From Streptomyces sp. DG1A-41 (GTDB taxonomy: Bacteria > Actinomycetota > Actinomycetes > Streptomycetales > Streptomycetaceae): a stretch of DNA of 64,000 nucleotides. Positions 8,661-18,495 of the stretch are shown here, piece by piece; the stretch's first letter is position 1, and every line of letters starts with the position of its first letter. Below the pieces are notes generated by a model. That model did not search any database, was not told the origin of the DNA, and saw only the letters and a list, made by a program, of their open reading frames with translations. The stretch is taken from assembly GCF_037055355.1 (NCBI RefSeq), contig NZ_CP146350.1, forward strand, positions 5,479,001 to 5,543,000, given 5' to 3'. The translations under genes and the position numbers were made by a program.

Positions 8661-9176
8661 GGTTCGTGTGGGGAGTCCGGGCGGTGGCAGGATTCGGCGT
8701 CCGCCGGACAGGCCCGGAACGTATGCGAGAGCACATGTCGGGAACAAGCGCCGAAGTCACATATCGTGCCGGTTGACCTGTCAGGGGCGTATGGGGCGCT
8801 TGATCCTTTGCGGGAGCCAAGGCTCAACTCGCGTTCGGCGGAAGGAGGTACGGGCCGGTGCCGGAGTGGGGCGTCGCAGGGGATAACGTGATTCAACTCA
8901 CTGATCACGAGTCTGTGGGGCAATTTCCATCAAAGGGAATTCGCTTATCTAACGCGGCAAATCGTGCATAGCGCACTACCTCCTGGTAAGTCGACAAATG
9001 TCTGCTCTTATGAGCTGATCGAAAACATTGCGGTCGTGATCGGATACCACCCGGCCTGTAACCATGGGCACTGGTGGTGATCGAAACGTGACCGGATACG
9101 CTGACTCGAGTGATGGCAGCGACCTATCGACAATCCGCGTAATCACCGGCAGACACCAGCAGACAGGAGACCCCTC
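8661..9176. other. Long intergenic region between riboswitch and polyprenyl synthase
   Basis: This 516-bp stretch separates two divergent units and contains no convincing gene. Bases 8880-9000 are notably AT-rich for this genome, so the promoters probably lie there and around 8690-8740. On the minus strand TTGTTC followed by TACGTT at 18-bp spacing is a weak candidate for the riboswitch transcript. An AGGAG-like site precedes the GTG at 9177. Confidence 0.5.
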
Positions 9177-10187
9177 GTGACCGACGTCGGGCCGTTCGGG
9201 CTGAGCGTGCGGGACCAGGCTCTGGAGGCCGATGTCCAGGCCGGGTTGGCGGCTGTCGAGGAAGGCTTGCTCGAGGCCACCAAGAGTGAGGTGCCCTTCA
9301 TCACGGAGGCCGCCCAGCACCTGGTCCGGGCCGGCGGCAAGCGGTTCCGTCCGCTGCTCGTGATGCTCTCCGCCCAGTTCGGCGACCGGTACGCGCCCGG
9401 GATCGTGCCGTCGGCCGTCGTCGTGGAGCTGACCCACCTCGCCACGCTGTACCACGACGACGTGATGGACGAGGCCGCCGTGCGCCGCGGGGTGGCGAGC
9501 GCGAACGCCCGCTGGGGCAATTCCGTCGCGGTCCTCACCGGCGACTTCCTCTTCGCCCGCGCCTCGCACATCCTGGCCGACCTCGGCCCGGAGGCGGTGC
9601 GGGTGCAGGCCGAGGCGTTCGAGCGGCTGGTGACCGGCCAGATCCTGGAGACGGCCGGACCGCAGGACGGCCGCGACCCCGTCGAGCACTACCTGGACGT
9701 GCTGGGCGGCAAGACCGGCTCGCTGGTGGCGGTGTCGTGCCGGTTCGGCGCGATGATGTCCGGCGCCGACGAGACGGTCGTGGACGTGCTGACCCAGTAC
9801 GGCGAGCGGCTCGGCGTGGCCTTCCAGCTCGCGGACGACGTCCTGGACATCGCCTCCGACTCCCACGAGTCCGGCAAGACGCCCGGCACCGACCTGCGCG
9901 AGGGCATCCCCACGCTGCCGGTGCTGCGGCTGCGCGAACGGGCCGCCCGGCTCGGGCTCGCGGACGACATCGCCCTGTGCGAGCTGCTCGACTCCGACCT
10001 CACCGACGACGACCGGCACGCCGAGGCCCTGCGTCTGCTGCGGGCCCACCCGGCGCTGGAACAGGCCCGGCAGGACACGATCCGCTACGCCCAGGACGCC
10101 CGCTCGGCGCTGGCCCCGCTGCCGGAGTGCGCCGCGAAGGAGGCGCTGGTGGAGCTGTCCGACGCGGTGGTGCACCGGGCCGGCTAG
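9177..10187 (+). CDS. Polyprenyl (trans-isoprenyl) diphosphate synthase
   Basis: The 336-residue protein has both Asp-rich Mg2+/substrate sites of the family. The first is YHDDVMDEA (DDVMD at residues 94-98) and the second is QLADDVLDIASD near residue 218; GGKRFRP near residue 53 is the conserved basic motif. It condenses isopentenyl diphosphate with an allylic primer to make a long-chain prenyl diphosphate. Chain length is set near the first Asp motif and cannot be called with confidence. A menaquinone side-chain enzyme is most likely in this context, with the respiratory genes further on. It begins with GTG and follows a long AT-richer leader. Confidence 0.93.
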   Translation: MTDVGPFGLSVRDQALEADVQAGLAAVEEGLLEATKSEVPFITEAAQHLVRAGGKRFRPLLVMLSAQFGDRYAPGIVPSAVVVELTHLATLYHDDVMDEAAVRRGVASANARWGNSVAVLTGDFLFARASHILADLGPEAVRVQAEAFERLVTGQILETAGPQDGRDPVEHYLDVLGGKTGSLVAVSCRFGAMMSGADETVVDVLTQYGERLGVAFQLADDVLDIASDSHESGKTPGTDLREGIPTLPVLRLRERAARLGLADDIALCELLDSDLTDDDRHAEALRLLRAHPALEQARQDTIRYAQDARSALAPLPECAAKEALVELSDAVVHRAG

Positions 10188-10202
10188 CCCGTCTTTCCCG
10201 TA

Positions 10203-10218
10203 CGACCCCTACGGGTCG
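10203..10218 (+). terminator. Short hairpin after the polyprenyl synthase gene
   Basis: CGACCC and GGGTCG form a 6-bp stem around a CTAC tetraloop 15 bp after the stop codon. No U tract follows, so it is a weak terminator candidate. Confidence 0.4.
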
Positions 10219-10418
10219 GGGGAGAAGCCGCCCTCTCGTGTCATACCGCAGCAGTACGCGGAGTTGAGCCCGGAGTCTGACGTATCTCCCTGGCCGATTT
10301 GGTCAGATGGACACCACGGAAAACACCACTCCTCACCGCTTCGGGTGAGAATGGCGGCTCAGGGACGAGTGCGTGGACGACACGGACAGCCGCCGCCGAC
10401 CACGGAGGTAGGGCACAC

Positions 10419-11657
10419 ATGGCACCGTACGCATCCGACGACAGCACGACCGCCGGGGAGGCCGACGAGCGGAGCTCCGGGCGGCGCAAAGCCGCGCGGT
10501 ACGTCGTCCCGGTCACGGTGATGGGGGTGGCGGCCGCGACGATCGGGCTGGTCCCCGCACTCGCCGACTCCGGTGACCCCGACCTCCCGAAGATCACCGC
10601 ACAGCAGCTCATCGAGAAGATGGCCAAGTCGGACGTCCAGCAGCTGTCCGGCACGGTGAAGATCAGCACGGACCTCGGCCTGCCGGACCTCGGCGGCCTG
10701 GAGAGCAGCCTGATGTCCGGCGCCGCGGGCCAGGGCGAGGGCGGCTCCTCCGCCGACCCGACGGCCAAGCTCACGGAACTGGCCTCCGGCACGCACACCC
10801 TGCGCGTCGCGGCCGACGGCCCGGACAAGCAGAAGCTGTCGCTGCTGGAGAACGCCGCCGAGTACAGCGTCGTCCACAACGGCAAGGACGTCTGGGGCTA
10901 CGACAGCAAGTCGAACGAGGTCTACCACGGCACCGCCTCCGACAGCCCGGAGCACGAGAAGGAGCAGCCGCCGGCCACGCCGAAGGACTTCGCCGAGGAG
11001 GCTTTGAAGGCCGCCGACGACACGACCTCCGTGACCGTGGACGGCACCGTCCAGGTCGCCGGCCGGGACGCCTACAAGCTGCTCATCACGCCGAAGCAGT
11101 CCGGCACGACGGTCGGCGCGATCACCGTGGCGGTGGACGCGAAGACCGGCCTGCCGCTGAAGTTCACGCTGACCCCGGCGAGCGGCGGCGCCGCCGTCGT
11201 CGACGCGGGCTTCACCCAGGTCAGCTTCGCCAAGCCGGCCGCGTCGACCTTCGACTTCACCCCGCCCAAGGGTGCGAAGGTCACCGAGGAGAAGGATGCC
11301 GGCAAGGGCTCCGACAAGGACTTCGGCAAGGGCTTCGAGAAGGGCGGGCCGCGCGGGCACGCTCCCAAGGCCGAGGAGGACCTCGGCAAGGGCCTCCACG
11401 GCATGAAGACCATCGGCGAGGGCTGGAACTCCATAGCCACCTTCGACACCGGCGGCGAGGGCGTGCCCTCGGGCAAGGCCGGCGGCGAGTTCGGCGGCTT
11501 CATCGACTCGCTCGGCGACAAGGTGACCGGCAAGTTCGGCTCGGGCACGGTCTTCTCGACCCGCCTGATCAATGCCCTGATCACCGACGACGGCAAGGTC
11601 TACGTGGGCGCGGTCACCAAGGACGCGCTCGTGAAGGCGGCCGACGCCGGGAAGTAA
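10419..11657 (+). CDS. Exported RseB/LolA-like lipoprotein-binding-fold protein (DUF2092 type)
   Basis: The ATG at 10419 has a GGAGGT site eight bases upstream and gives 412 residues. A hydrophobic segment at about residues 28-50, ending at ALADS, is an uncleaved or cleaved export signal. The body resembles the LolA/LppX/RseB beta-sheet fold seen in actinobacterial exported proteins, with conserved HNGKDVWGYDSKSNEVYH and IDVDAKTGLPLKF-like strands. A Lys/Gly-rich low-complexity stretch (KGSDKDFGKGFEKG, about residues 300-325) interrupts the C-terminal part. It lies 27 bp before an ABC-2 exporter, which suggests a linked envelope function. The molecular role is unproven. Confidence 0.85.
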   Translation: MAPYASDDSTTAGEADERSSGRRKAARYVVPVTVMGVAAATIGLVPALADSGDPDLPKITAQQLIEKMAKSDVQQLSGTVKISTDLGLPDLGGLESSLMSGAAGQGEGGSSADPTAKLTELASGTHTLRVAADGPDKQKLSLLENAAEYSVVHNGKDVWGYDSKSNEVYHGTASDSPEHEKEQPPATPKDFAEEALKAADDTTSVTVDGTVQVAGRDAYKLLITPKQSGTTVGAITVAVDAKTGLPLKFTLTPASGGAAVVDAGFTQVSFAKPAASTFDFTPPKGAKVTEEKDAGKGSDKDFGKGFEKGGPRGHAPKAEEDLGKGLHGMKTIGEGWNSIATFDTGGEGVPSGKAGGEFGGFIDSLGDKVTGKFGSGTVFSTRLINALITDDGKVYVGAVTKDALVKAADAGK

Positions 11658-11684
11658 GTCCTTTCAACGGAAACGAGGAAGCCG

Positions 11685-12635
11685 ATGGGCGAACGGTCCG
11701 CTACGGAACCGGTCATCGCCACCCGCGCGCTCACCAAGCGCTACCGCGGCGGACAGCTCGCCGTCGACGGCCTCGACCTGACCGTCCCGGCGGGCAGCGT
11801 CTTCGGCTTCCTCGGCCCCAACGGCTCCGGCAAGACCACCACCATCCGCATGCTGATGGGCCTCATCGAGCCCACCTCCGGCACGGCACGGGTGCTCGGG
11901 CAGCCCATGCCCCGGGCCACCCGCGCCGTGCTGCCGCACGTCGGTGCCCTCATCGAGGGCCCGGCCCTGTACGGCTTCCTCTCCGGCCGCGACAACCTGA
12001 TCCGCTACGACTCCGCCGACCCGGCCGCCGATCCGCGCACCCGCAAGGCCCGGGTCGCCGCGGCGCTGGACCGGGTGGGCCTGACGGCCGCCGCGGGCAA
12101 GAAGGCCAAGGCGTACTCGCTGGGCATGAAACAGCGCCTGGGGCTGGCGGCCGCGTTGCTCCAGCCGCGCCGGCTGCTCGTGCTCGACGAGCCCACCAAC
12201 GGCCTCGACCCCCAGGGCATGCGCGAGATCCGCACCCTGATACGGGAGCTGGCCTCGGACGGCACGACCGTGTTCCTCTCCTCCCACCTGCTCGACGAGA
12301 TCGAGCAGGTCTGCACACACGCGGCGGTGATGACGCAGGGCCGCCTGATCACCCAGGGCCCGGTCGCCGGGCTGTCCGCCGGGGCGCGCGGCCGGCTGGT
12401 GGTGACCACGCCGGACCCCGCCGAGGCGGCCCGGGTGCTCAAGGAGCAGGGCGTCGGCGACGTCGTCGTCACGGACGACCGGGTGACCGGCGAACCACCG
12501 GACCGTGACCTGGCCGACCTGAACGCCGCGCTGGTGACGGCCGGTGTGCGCGTGCGCGGCTTCACGGTCGAACGGGCCTCGCTGGAGGACGCGTTCGTGG
12601 CGCTGACCGGGGAGGGCTTCGATGTCGCGGGCTGA
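11685..12635 (+). CDS. ABC-2 type exporter, ATP-binding subunit
   Basis: This 316-residue protein has Walker A GPNGSGKTTT, the ABC signature YSLGMKQRLGLA, and Walker B LLVLDEPTNGLDPQG. The C-terminal 90 residues form the usual accessory domain of CcmA/DrrA-like ATPases. It energises export by the permease encoded next, whose start lies inside its 3' end. The substrate is unknown; drug, lipid or peptide are all possible. Confidence 0.95.
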   Translation: MGERSATEPVIATRALTKRYRGGQLAVDGLDLTVPAGSVFGFLGPNGSGKTTTIRMLMGLIEPTSGTARVLGQPMPRATRAVLPHVGALIEGPALYGFLSGRDNLIRYDSADPAADPRTRKARVAAALDRVGLTAAAGKKAKAYSLGMKQRLGLAAALLQPRRLLVLDEPTNGLDPQGMREIRTLIRELASDGTTVFLSSHLLDEIEQVCTHAAVMTQGRLITQGPVAGLSAGARGRLVVTTPDPAEAARVLKEQGVGDVVVTDDRVTGEPPDRDLADLNAALVTAGVRVRGFTVERASLEDAFVALTGEGFDVAG

Positions 12636-13500
12636 AGTCGGTCAGACCGTACGGCCGGTGAGCGCGCTGTGGACCTTCGGGCTGCTGCGCAGCGAGCTCA
12701 CCACCACCTTCCGGCGCTGGCGCACCCTCGCGCTGCTGGCCGTGCTGGCGGGCGTGCCCGTCCTGGTCGGCATCGCCGTGAAGATGGAGACGAGCGACGG
12801 TTCGTCGCCCGGCGGTGGCGGCGGCGGGGGACCGGCCTTCATCTCGCAGATCACCAACAACGGCCTGTTCCTCGTCTTCACCGCGCTGGCCGCCACCCTC
12901 CCGTTCTTCCTGCCGATGGCGGTCGGTGTCGTCGCCGGCGACGCGATCGCCGGCGAGGCGAGCGCCGGCACGCTCCGCTATCTGCTGGTCGCCCCGGCCG
13001 GCCGCAGCCGTCTGCTGCTCACCAAGTACGCGACCGTCGTCATCTTCTGCCTGGCCGCCACCCTGGTCGTGGCCGTCTCGGCGCTGACGGTCGGCGCGCT
13101 GCTGTTCCCGCTCGGCGATCTGACGACCATCTCCGGCACGCGGATCAGTTTCGCCGAGGGACTGGGCAGAGCCCTGCTGATCGCCCTGGCCGTCGCCGCG
13201 TCACTGATCGGCGTCGCGGCGCTCGGGCTGTTCGTCTCGACGCTCACGGGCAGTGGCATCGCGGCGATGGCGACCACCGTGGGCCTGCTGATCACGGTCC
13301 AGATCCTCGACCAGATCCCGCAACTGCACGCCCTCCAGCCGTACTTCTTCTCGCACTACTGGCTGTCCTTCGCCGACCTCATGCGCGAACCCGTCTACTG
13401 GGACGACCTGGCGAAGAACCTCGGCCTCCAGGCCCTGTACGCGGCGGTGTTCGGCTCGGCGGCCTGGGCCCGCTTCACGGCGAAGGACATCACCGCATAG
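12622..13500 (+). CDS. ABC-2 type exporter, membrane subunit
   Basis: The 292-residue protein has about six hydrophobic segments and an extracytoplasmic loop containing SPGGGGGGG, the layout of ABC-2 permeases. The region GEASAGTLRYLLVAPAGRSR matches the conserved cytoplasmic coupling segment (ERTTGT-like in this family). The ATG start lies 14 bp inside the ATPase gene, so translation is coupled. It converges on the next gene with a 3-bp gap. Confidence 0.93.
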   Translation: MSRAEVGQTVRPVSALWTFGLLRSELTTTFRRWRTLALLAVLAGVPVLVGIAVKMETSDGSSPGGGGGGGPAFISQITNNGLFLVFTALAATLPFFLPMAVGVVAGDAIAGEASAGTLRYLLVAPAGRSRLLLTKYATVVIFCLAATLVVAVSALTVGALLFPLGDLTTISGTRISFAEGLGRALLIALAVAASLIGVAALGLFVSTLTGSGIAAMATTVGLLITVQILDQIPQLHALQPYFFSHYWLSFADLMREPVYWDDLAKNLGLQALYAAVFGSAAWARFTAKDITA

Positions 13501-13503
13501 CGC

Positions 13504-14085
13504 TCAGTCCTCGTACACGAACCGGGCCAGTGGTGCCTCCTGGGCGAAGAACGTCTTCGCCCGGGCCAGTGCCTCGGTGTCGTTCAGCACGTCACCCGGC
13601 TTGCTGCCGTTGCCGAGCAGCACTCCGCCGAACCGCATCCCCATGTACGCGGCCGAGTTGTTGAGCGTTCCGACCAGGGGGTCGGCCACCTCAGGCTGCG
13701 TGTCCGCGAGCGCGGTGACGCCCCACAGGGTGCGTCCGGCCAGGGTCGCCTTGAAGTCGAGGCCGGGCGTGCGCAGCCAGCCCGACCAGTAGTCCAGGTA
13801 CCGCTTGGTCTGCGCGGAGACCGAGTACCAGTACAGGGGCGAGGCGATCACGATGTCCGTGGCCGCGAGGGTGGCGTCGAGCAGCAGCGCCGGATTGCCC
13901 TCGATCGGGCGGACGTGGTCGCTGTCGTGCCGCAGGTCCTCGAAGTCGGGCACCGGATGCTCGGCGAGGTCGATCCACTGCTGTTCGACGTCCGGGGGCA
14001 ATTGCTCGGCGGCGCGGCGGGCCAGCAGCTCGGTGTTGCCGTCGGCACGGGCGCTGCCCAGGACGAAGAGGAAGCGACGGGTCAT
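13504..14085 (-). CDS. NAD(P)H-dependent FMN reductase (flavodoxin-like fold)
   Basis: The 193-residue protein begins FLFVLGSARADGNTE, the FMN phosphate-binding loop of the NADPH-dependent FMN reductase family. It continues with SPLYWYSVSAQTKRYLDY, the conserved loop around the flavin ring. It should be a soluble quinone, azo or flavin reductase. The upstream 60 bp contain repeated TGCATC and GCGCGT elements, which suggests control by a dedicated repressor that is not encoded next door. Confidence 0.9.
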   Translation of the reverse strand: MTRRFLFVLGSARADGNTELLARRAAEQLPPDVEQQWIDLAEHPVPDFEDLRHDSDHVRPIEGNPALLLDATLAATDIVIASPLYWYSVSAQTKRYLDYWSGWLRTPGLDFKATLAGRTLWGVTALADTQPEVADPLVGTLNNSAAYMGMRFGGVLLGNGSKPGDVLNDTEALARAKTFFAQEAPLARFVYED

Positions 14086-14106
14086 GGGTATCCCCCAAAA
14101 GCTAGG

Positions 14107-14148
14107 CGTGCATCAATTACACGCGCTTGCATCATATGCGCGTGCATC
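14107..14148. promoter_or_regulatory. Candidate operator array upstream of the FMN reductase
   Basis: Three TGCATC elements occur at 14109, 14128 and 14143, interleaved with ACACGCGC and TGCGCG. GCGTGCATC appears at both ends. The array lies just upstream of the leftward start at 14085 and is AT-richer than its surroundings. It resembles a multi-site operator for a TetR- or MarR-type repressor. The regulator is not visible nearby. Confidence 0.35.
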
Positions 14149-14151
14149 CAA

Positions 14152-14213
14152 ATCCGCCAGGGGCCGCCCGCCATCCGCCAGGGGCCGCCGGCCATCCGCC
14201 AGGACCGCCCGTC
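14152..14213. repeat. 21-bp tandem repeat, three units
   Basis: Units start at 14152, 14173 and 14194 and share ATCCGCCAGG then CCGCC; the first two differ by one base. The array fills the gap between the FMN reductase operator and the amidase stop codon, and its last bases include that stop. Confidence 0.8.
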
Positions 14214-15369
14214 AGCTCCTGACGCGCACCTCCGCCTCCCGCGCCACGGCCAGCAGCAGTGCCTCCCGGCCGTGCGGCGCCACGAGTTGCAGCCCGGCCG
14301 GGCAGCCGTCAGCGCCGAAGCCCGCCGGGAGGCTCAGCGCCGGGTGCCCGCTGAGGTTGAACGCCCAGGTGAGAGAGGTGGAGTAGCGGTCGCCCGGGCC
14401 GTCGTGCCCGTGCGGTGAGGTGGGCGTGGTCGGCGTCAGCAGCAGCTCCGCCTCGGCGAACAGACCGGTCAGCCGCCGGTCGTTCTCCGCCCGGACGCGG
14501 TGTGCTTCGGCCGGATCGGCACCGGGGGTGCGCAAGGCCAGCCAGGCGGGCCCGGGGTCCGTGAGCCGCAACGGCACCCGCGGCCGTACGAGCCGTACGA
14601 CACCCGCCGTCACAAGCCGTTCGACCGCCGCCCGGGCGAGCGCGACGGGCTCCGGGTCGGGCCCGGCGAAGCCCAGGCCGGACGACCAGGCGGCGGTGAC
14701 GGGGAGAGGCGTGCCGCCGGTCGGCACCGGCTCCTGCGACACCACCTCCCACCAGTGCGCCGCGTCCGACGCCGAGCGAGCGAGGACGCCGGGGACGGCG
14801 AGCCCGGTGCGGTCGGCCGAGGGCAGCCGTCCGGCCGTGGTCTTCAGGCCGGTCACCCCGCACCAGGCCGCCGGGATCCGCACCGACCCGGCCCCGTCGC
14901 TGCCCGTCGCCAGCGGCACCAGCCCGGCCGCCACCGCCACCGCGGCCCCGGCCGACGAGCCGCCCGGCGTACGGTCCGCCCGCCACGGGTTGACGGTCCG
15001 GCCACGGGCGCCGAGCCCCCAGGTCTGCCAGGGCGTTCCCGGCCCGGGCACGGAGGTCGCGCCCACGGCGACACAACCCGCCGCGAGCAACGGCCCCGCC
15101 ACACGCAGCCCGTGGCGTCCCTTCACCGCGATCGGCACCCCGGCCAGCGGCAGCGCTTCCTCCTTTCGGGTGACATCCCCGGCACGCCGGCCGAGTCGCG
15201 CGTCCACCTCGTCCGCCCGCCGCAACGCCTCCTCGCGCCACACCTCGACGAACGCGCACAGCTCCGGATCGGCCCGCTCGATCCGCTCCAGCGCCGCCGC
15301 GACCACGTCCACCGCGCGCAGCTCCCGGGCCCGTACGCCCGCCGCGATCTCACCGGCCGACAGGGCCAC
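14212..15369 (-). CDS. Amidase-signature family hydrolase
   Basis: The GTG at 15369 gives about 385 residues and starts six bases after the TGA of the upstream gene. The amidase Ser-cis-Ser-Lys triad is visible: Lys in VAVKGRHGL-like IAVKGRH, Ser in GSDGAGSVRIPAA and the nucleophile Ser in the Gly-rich TPGGSSAGAAVA. It hydrolyses an amide bond of a small molecule. At 385 residues it is shorter than typical amidases (450-500), with a compact C-terminal half. An alternative start further upstream would overlap the P-loop gene and is less likely. Confidence 0.85.
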   Translation of the reverse strand: MALSAGEIAAGVRARELRAVDVVAAALERIERADPELCAFVEVWREEALRRADEVDARLGRRAGDVTRKEEALPLAGVPIAVKGRHGLRVAGPLLAAGCVAVGATSVPGPGTPWQTWGLGARGRTVNPWRADRTPGGSSAGAAVAVAAGLVPLATGSDGAGSVRIPAAWCGVTGLKTTAGRLPSADRTGLAVPGVLARSASDAAHWWEVVSQEPVPTGGTPLPVTAAWSSGLGFAGPDPEPVALARAAVERLVTAGVVRLVRPRVPLRLTDPGPAWLALRTPGADPAEAHRVRAENDRRLTGLFAEAELLLTPTTPTSPHGHDGPGDRYSTSLTWAFNLSGHPALSLPAGFGADGCPAGLQLVAPHGREALLLAVAREAEVRVRS

Positions 15370-15374
15370 CGCCG

Positions 15375-15878
15375 TCAGCGCGCCGCTCCCGTCAGCCGGA
15401 CCAGGGCCGATGTCTCGCGCGGCGGATGCCCCAACTCGCCCAGCCGCCAGGCCGGCACCCACGGCACGCGGTACACGTCGATGACCGACTCCAGGGACCT
15501 GACCCGCCGGGCGAGCGGACGCGGCAGCCGGCCCGGAGCGTCCGCCACGAGGACGACGGCGTCGAGGACGAGCCCGGGCGGGGCCTGACCGTGCCGGAAG
15601 ATCTCCACCGCCCCGGCGACCGTGTCCAGCCCGGCCGCGTGCGTCCGCGCGACCAGCAGCACCGACGACGGGCCGCCCGGCCCGGGCCAGGCGCGGCCGC
15701 TGTCATGGCCGCCGTAGACCGCGGCGAGGGTGGAGACGCCCGCGCCGCCGTGTGTGCCGACCCAGGAGAAACGCCGCGCCGCGGCATGGGCGTGAGCGGG
15801 CCCCGGCGGCCCCGGCTCCCGGGCGGTCACCGGGCCGCGGATCCAGATCTCCGGCCCCTGTCGCATGCCTGTCTGCAT
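15375..15878 (-). CDS. Deviant P-loop protein (DUF6668-like)
   Basis: With the ATG at 15878, preceded by GGAGAGG, the protein has 167 residues. It contains WVGTHGGAGVSTLAAVY, a Walker-A-like loop in which the usual Lys before Ser/Thr is replaced (GGAGVST). A conserved VLDAVVLVADAPGRLP strand follows, as in SIMIBI-type ATPases of the ParA/MinD superfamily. Proteins like this are common, poorly characterised Streptomyces proteins. It is divergent from a TPR protein gene and just upstream of the amidase gene. The loss of the Walker Lys makes ATP hydrolysis doubtful. Confidence 0.75.
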   Translation of the reverse strand: MQTGMRQGPEIWIRGPVTAREPGPPGPAHAHAAARRFSWVGTHGGAGVSTLAAVYGGHDSGRAWPGPGGPSSVLLVARTHAAGLDTVAGAVEIFRHGQAPPGLVLDAVVLVADAPGRLPRPLARRVRSLESVIDVYRVPWVPAWRLGELGHPPRETSALVRLTGAAR

Positions 15879-16036
15879 GCCCCTCTCCTCCCTCGTACTC
15901 CCGATCCTCATGCCATTCGGAACGATCCGTACCGGCGCCTGGAACCCTTGGGACGAGCCTGTGACACCGCGGTGACGTGAGAAACGGGAGCGAGCGGACA
16001 CACTCGACAGTAGGTACGACGCCGATTGAGGGGACG

Positions 16037-17368
16037 ATGTCTCGACTCAGCCGCGAGAAGAAGCGGGAACAGAAGCAGGCCGCACACGCGGCGACCCCGG
16101 CGGCGCCGATCGACGTCCGTGTCCCCGGGGCCGGAACGGACCCGGCGGGAGCGGGGCCGGGAGCCGGCGCGGGAGGTGGATCCGACGGCGCGTCGGTCGG
16201 CGGGGTCCCCGTCTTCGCGGCCCCCGGCGAGGAGATCCACCAGGCCGTCCTGAACCGCCTTCACCACATCGCCCTGGCCACCGGCCATCCCGTCGACGCC
16301 ACGGTCCACGACGAGCGCATCGGCTACGTCGTGCCGCTCCAGGTCGACCCGGACGGCTCCAGCCGCTTCACCGCCGAGCCGGTCCGCACGGCCCCGCCCA
16401 AGGACGCCGTCGGCGCCGAAGCACGGGTGACGGAGCCGCCCGGACCCACGCAGCCCGCGCCGGAGCCGCAGCACCCGCGGGACGACAGGGCCACGCACGT
16501 CCTGCGCCCCGTACCGGAGTCCGGCCGCGGCACGGCCCCGACGTTCCCGCTGCGGCCGGTGCCCGAACCGGAAGACGCATCACCGGTCTGGCCCACGCCC
16601 CCCGGCACGCTCCAGCCCTCCGACACGTCCACGCCGTCGGACATGTTCGCGCCCTCGGGCCCGGTCACCACTCCCGGCACCGTCGCACCCCCCACCGGGG
16701 AGTTCGGGCCGCCCCCGCTCATGGACGTCAGGCCGCTCCCCGTCCCTGGCACCGGCCCGGCGCCGAGCCGCAGGCGGGAACCCGAGCCGATGTCCGAAGC
16801 GGAGCTGCTCGCGGCCGAGGCCGATGCCAAGCCGACTCCCGCCCGGGGCTTCGACGCCGTCGCGGAGGCCGTGCTCGGCGACGAACCCCTCGGCGCCCCG
16901 GGCGACCCCGCCGCCCCCGCCCTCCTCGCGGAGCCGGTCGCGCGGATCAACGAGGCCGTCAAGGAAGGCCGGATCGACGCGGCGGCCGGGCTGGCGGACC
17001 AGACCGTCGCGGAGGCGTCGGGGACGCTCGGGCCGGAGCACCCCGAGGTGCTGCGGCTGCGCGAACTCACCGCGTACATCGCCTACTTGGCGGGCGACCC
17101 GCTCCGTGCCTTCCGCCTGTCCCTCGACCTGGCCGCCGCCCGCCGCCGCACGGGCGACGCGGAGGCCGCCTACGGCAACGTGCAGAGCGCGGCCACCGCC
17201 TGGCGCGCGGTGCGTGATCCGGCGGTGGGACTGGAGCTGGGGCGGGATCTGATCGGCCTGTGGACCGAACTCGCCGCGGAGGACGGCCCCGCCGCCGAGG
17301 AGATCGAGCAACTGGAGTCGGCCCGCGCCCGCATGGGCCGTCTGACCGAACGCGCCCGCAACCAGTAG
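16037..17368 (+). CDS. Pro-rich protein with C-terminal TPR-like domain
   Basis: The ATG at 16037 follows GAGGGG and gives 443 residues. A basic start (SREKKREQKQ) is followed by a short conserved block (APGEEIHQAVLNRLHHIALATGHPVDATVHDERIGYVVPLQV in pieces). Next come about 170 residues of Pro/Thr/Ser/Glu-rich low complexity, and then a helical TPR-like domain (about residues 300-440). The gene is divergent from the P-loop gene, so the two may act together. Similar pairs occur near secretion or conjugation-type modules in Streptomyces; that is only a family-level hint. No enzymatic motif is visible. Confidence 0.75.
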   Translation: MSRLSREKKREQKQAAHAATPAAPIDVRVPGAGTDPAGAGPGAGAGGGSDGASVGGVPVFAAPGEEIHQAVLNRLHHIALATGHPVDATVHDERIGYVVPLQVDPDGSSRFTAEPVRTAPPKDAVGAEARVTEPPGPTQPAPEPQHPRDDRATHVLRPVPESGRGTAPTFPLRPVPEPEDASPVWPTPPGTLQPSDTSTPSDMFAPSGPVTTPGTVAPPTGEFGPPPLMDVRPLPVPGTGPAPSRRREPEPMSEAELLAAEADAKPTPARGFDAVAEAVLGDEPLGAPGDPAAPALLAEPVARINEAVKEGRIDAAAGLADQTVAEASGTLGPEHPEVLRLRELTAYIAYLAGDPLRAFRLSLDLAAARRRTGDAEAAYGNVQSAATAWRAVRDPAVGLELGRDLIGLWTELAAEDGPAAEEIEQLESARARMGRLTERARNQ

Positions 17369-17374
17369 GCGCCG

Positions 17375-18421
<1,047 letters not shown>

Positions 18422-18495
18422 TCAAGAGACGTATCAGGCCAGGGCGTTGCGGGACACCGGATCGCCGGCGCTCACGGGGAGGTCGCGGCACAAGG

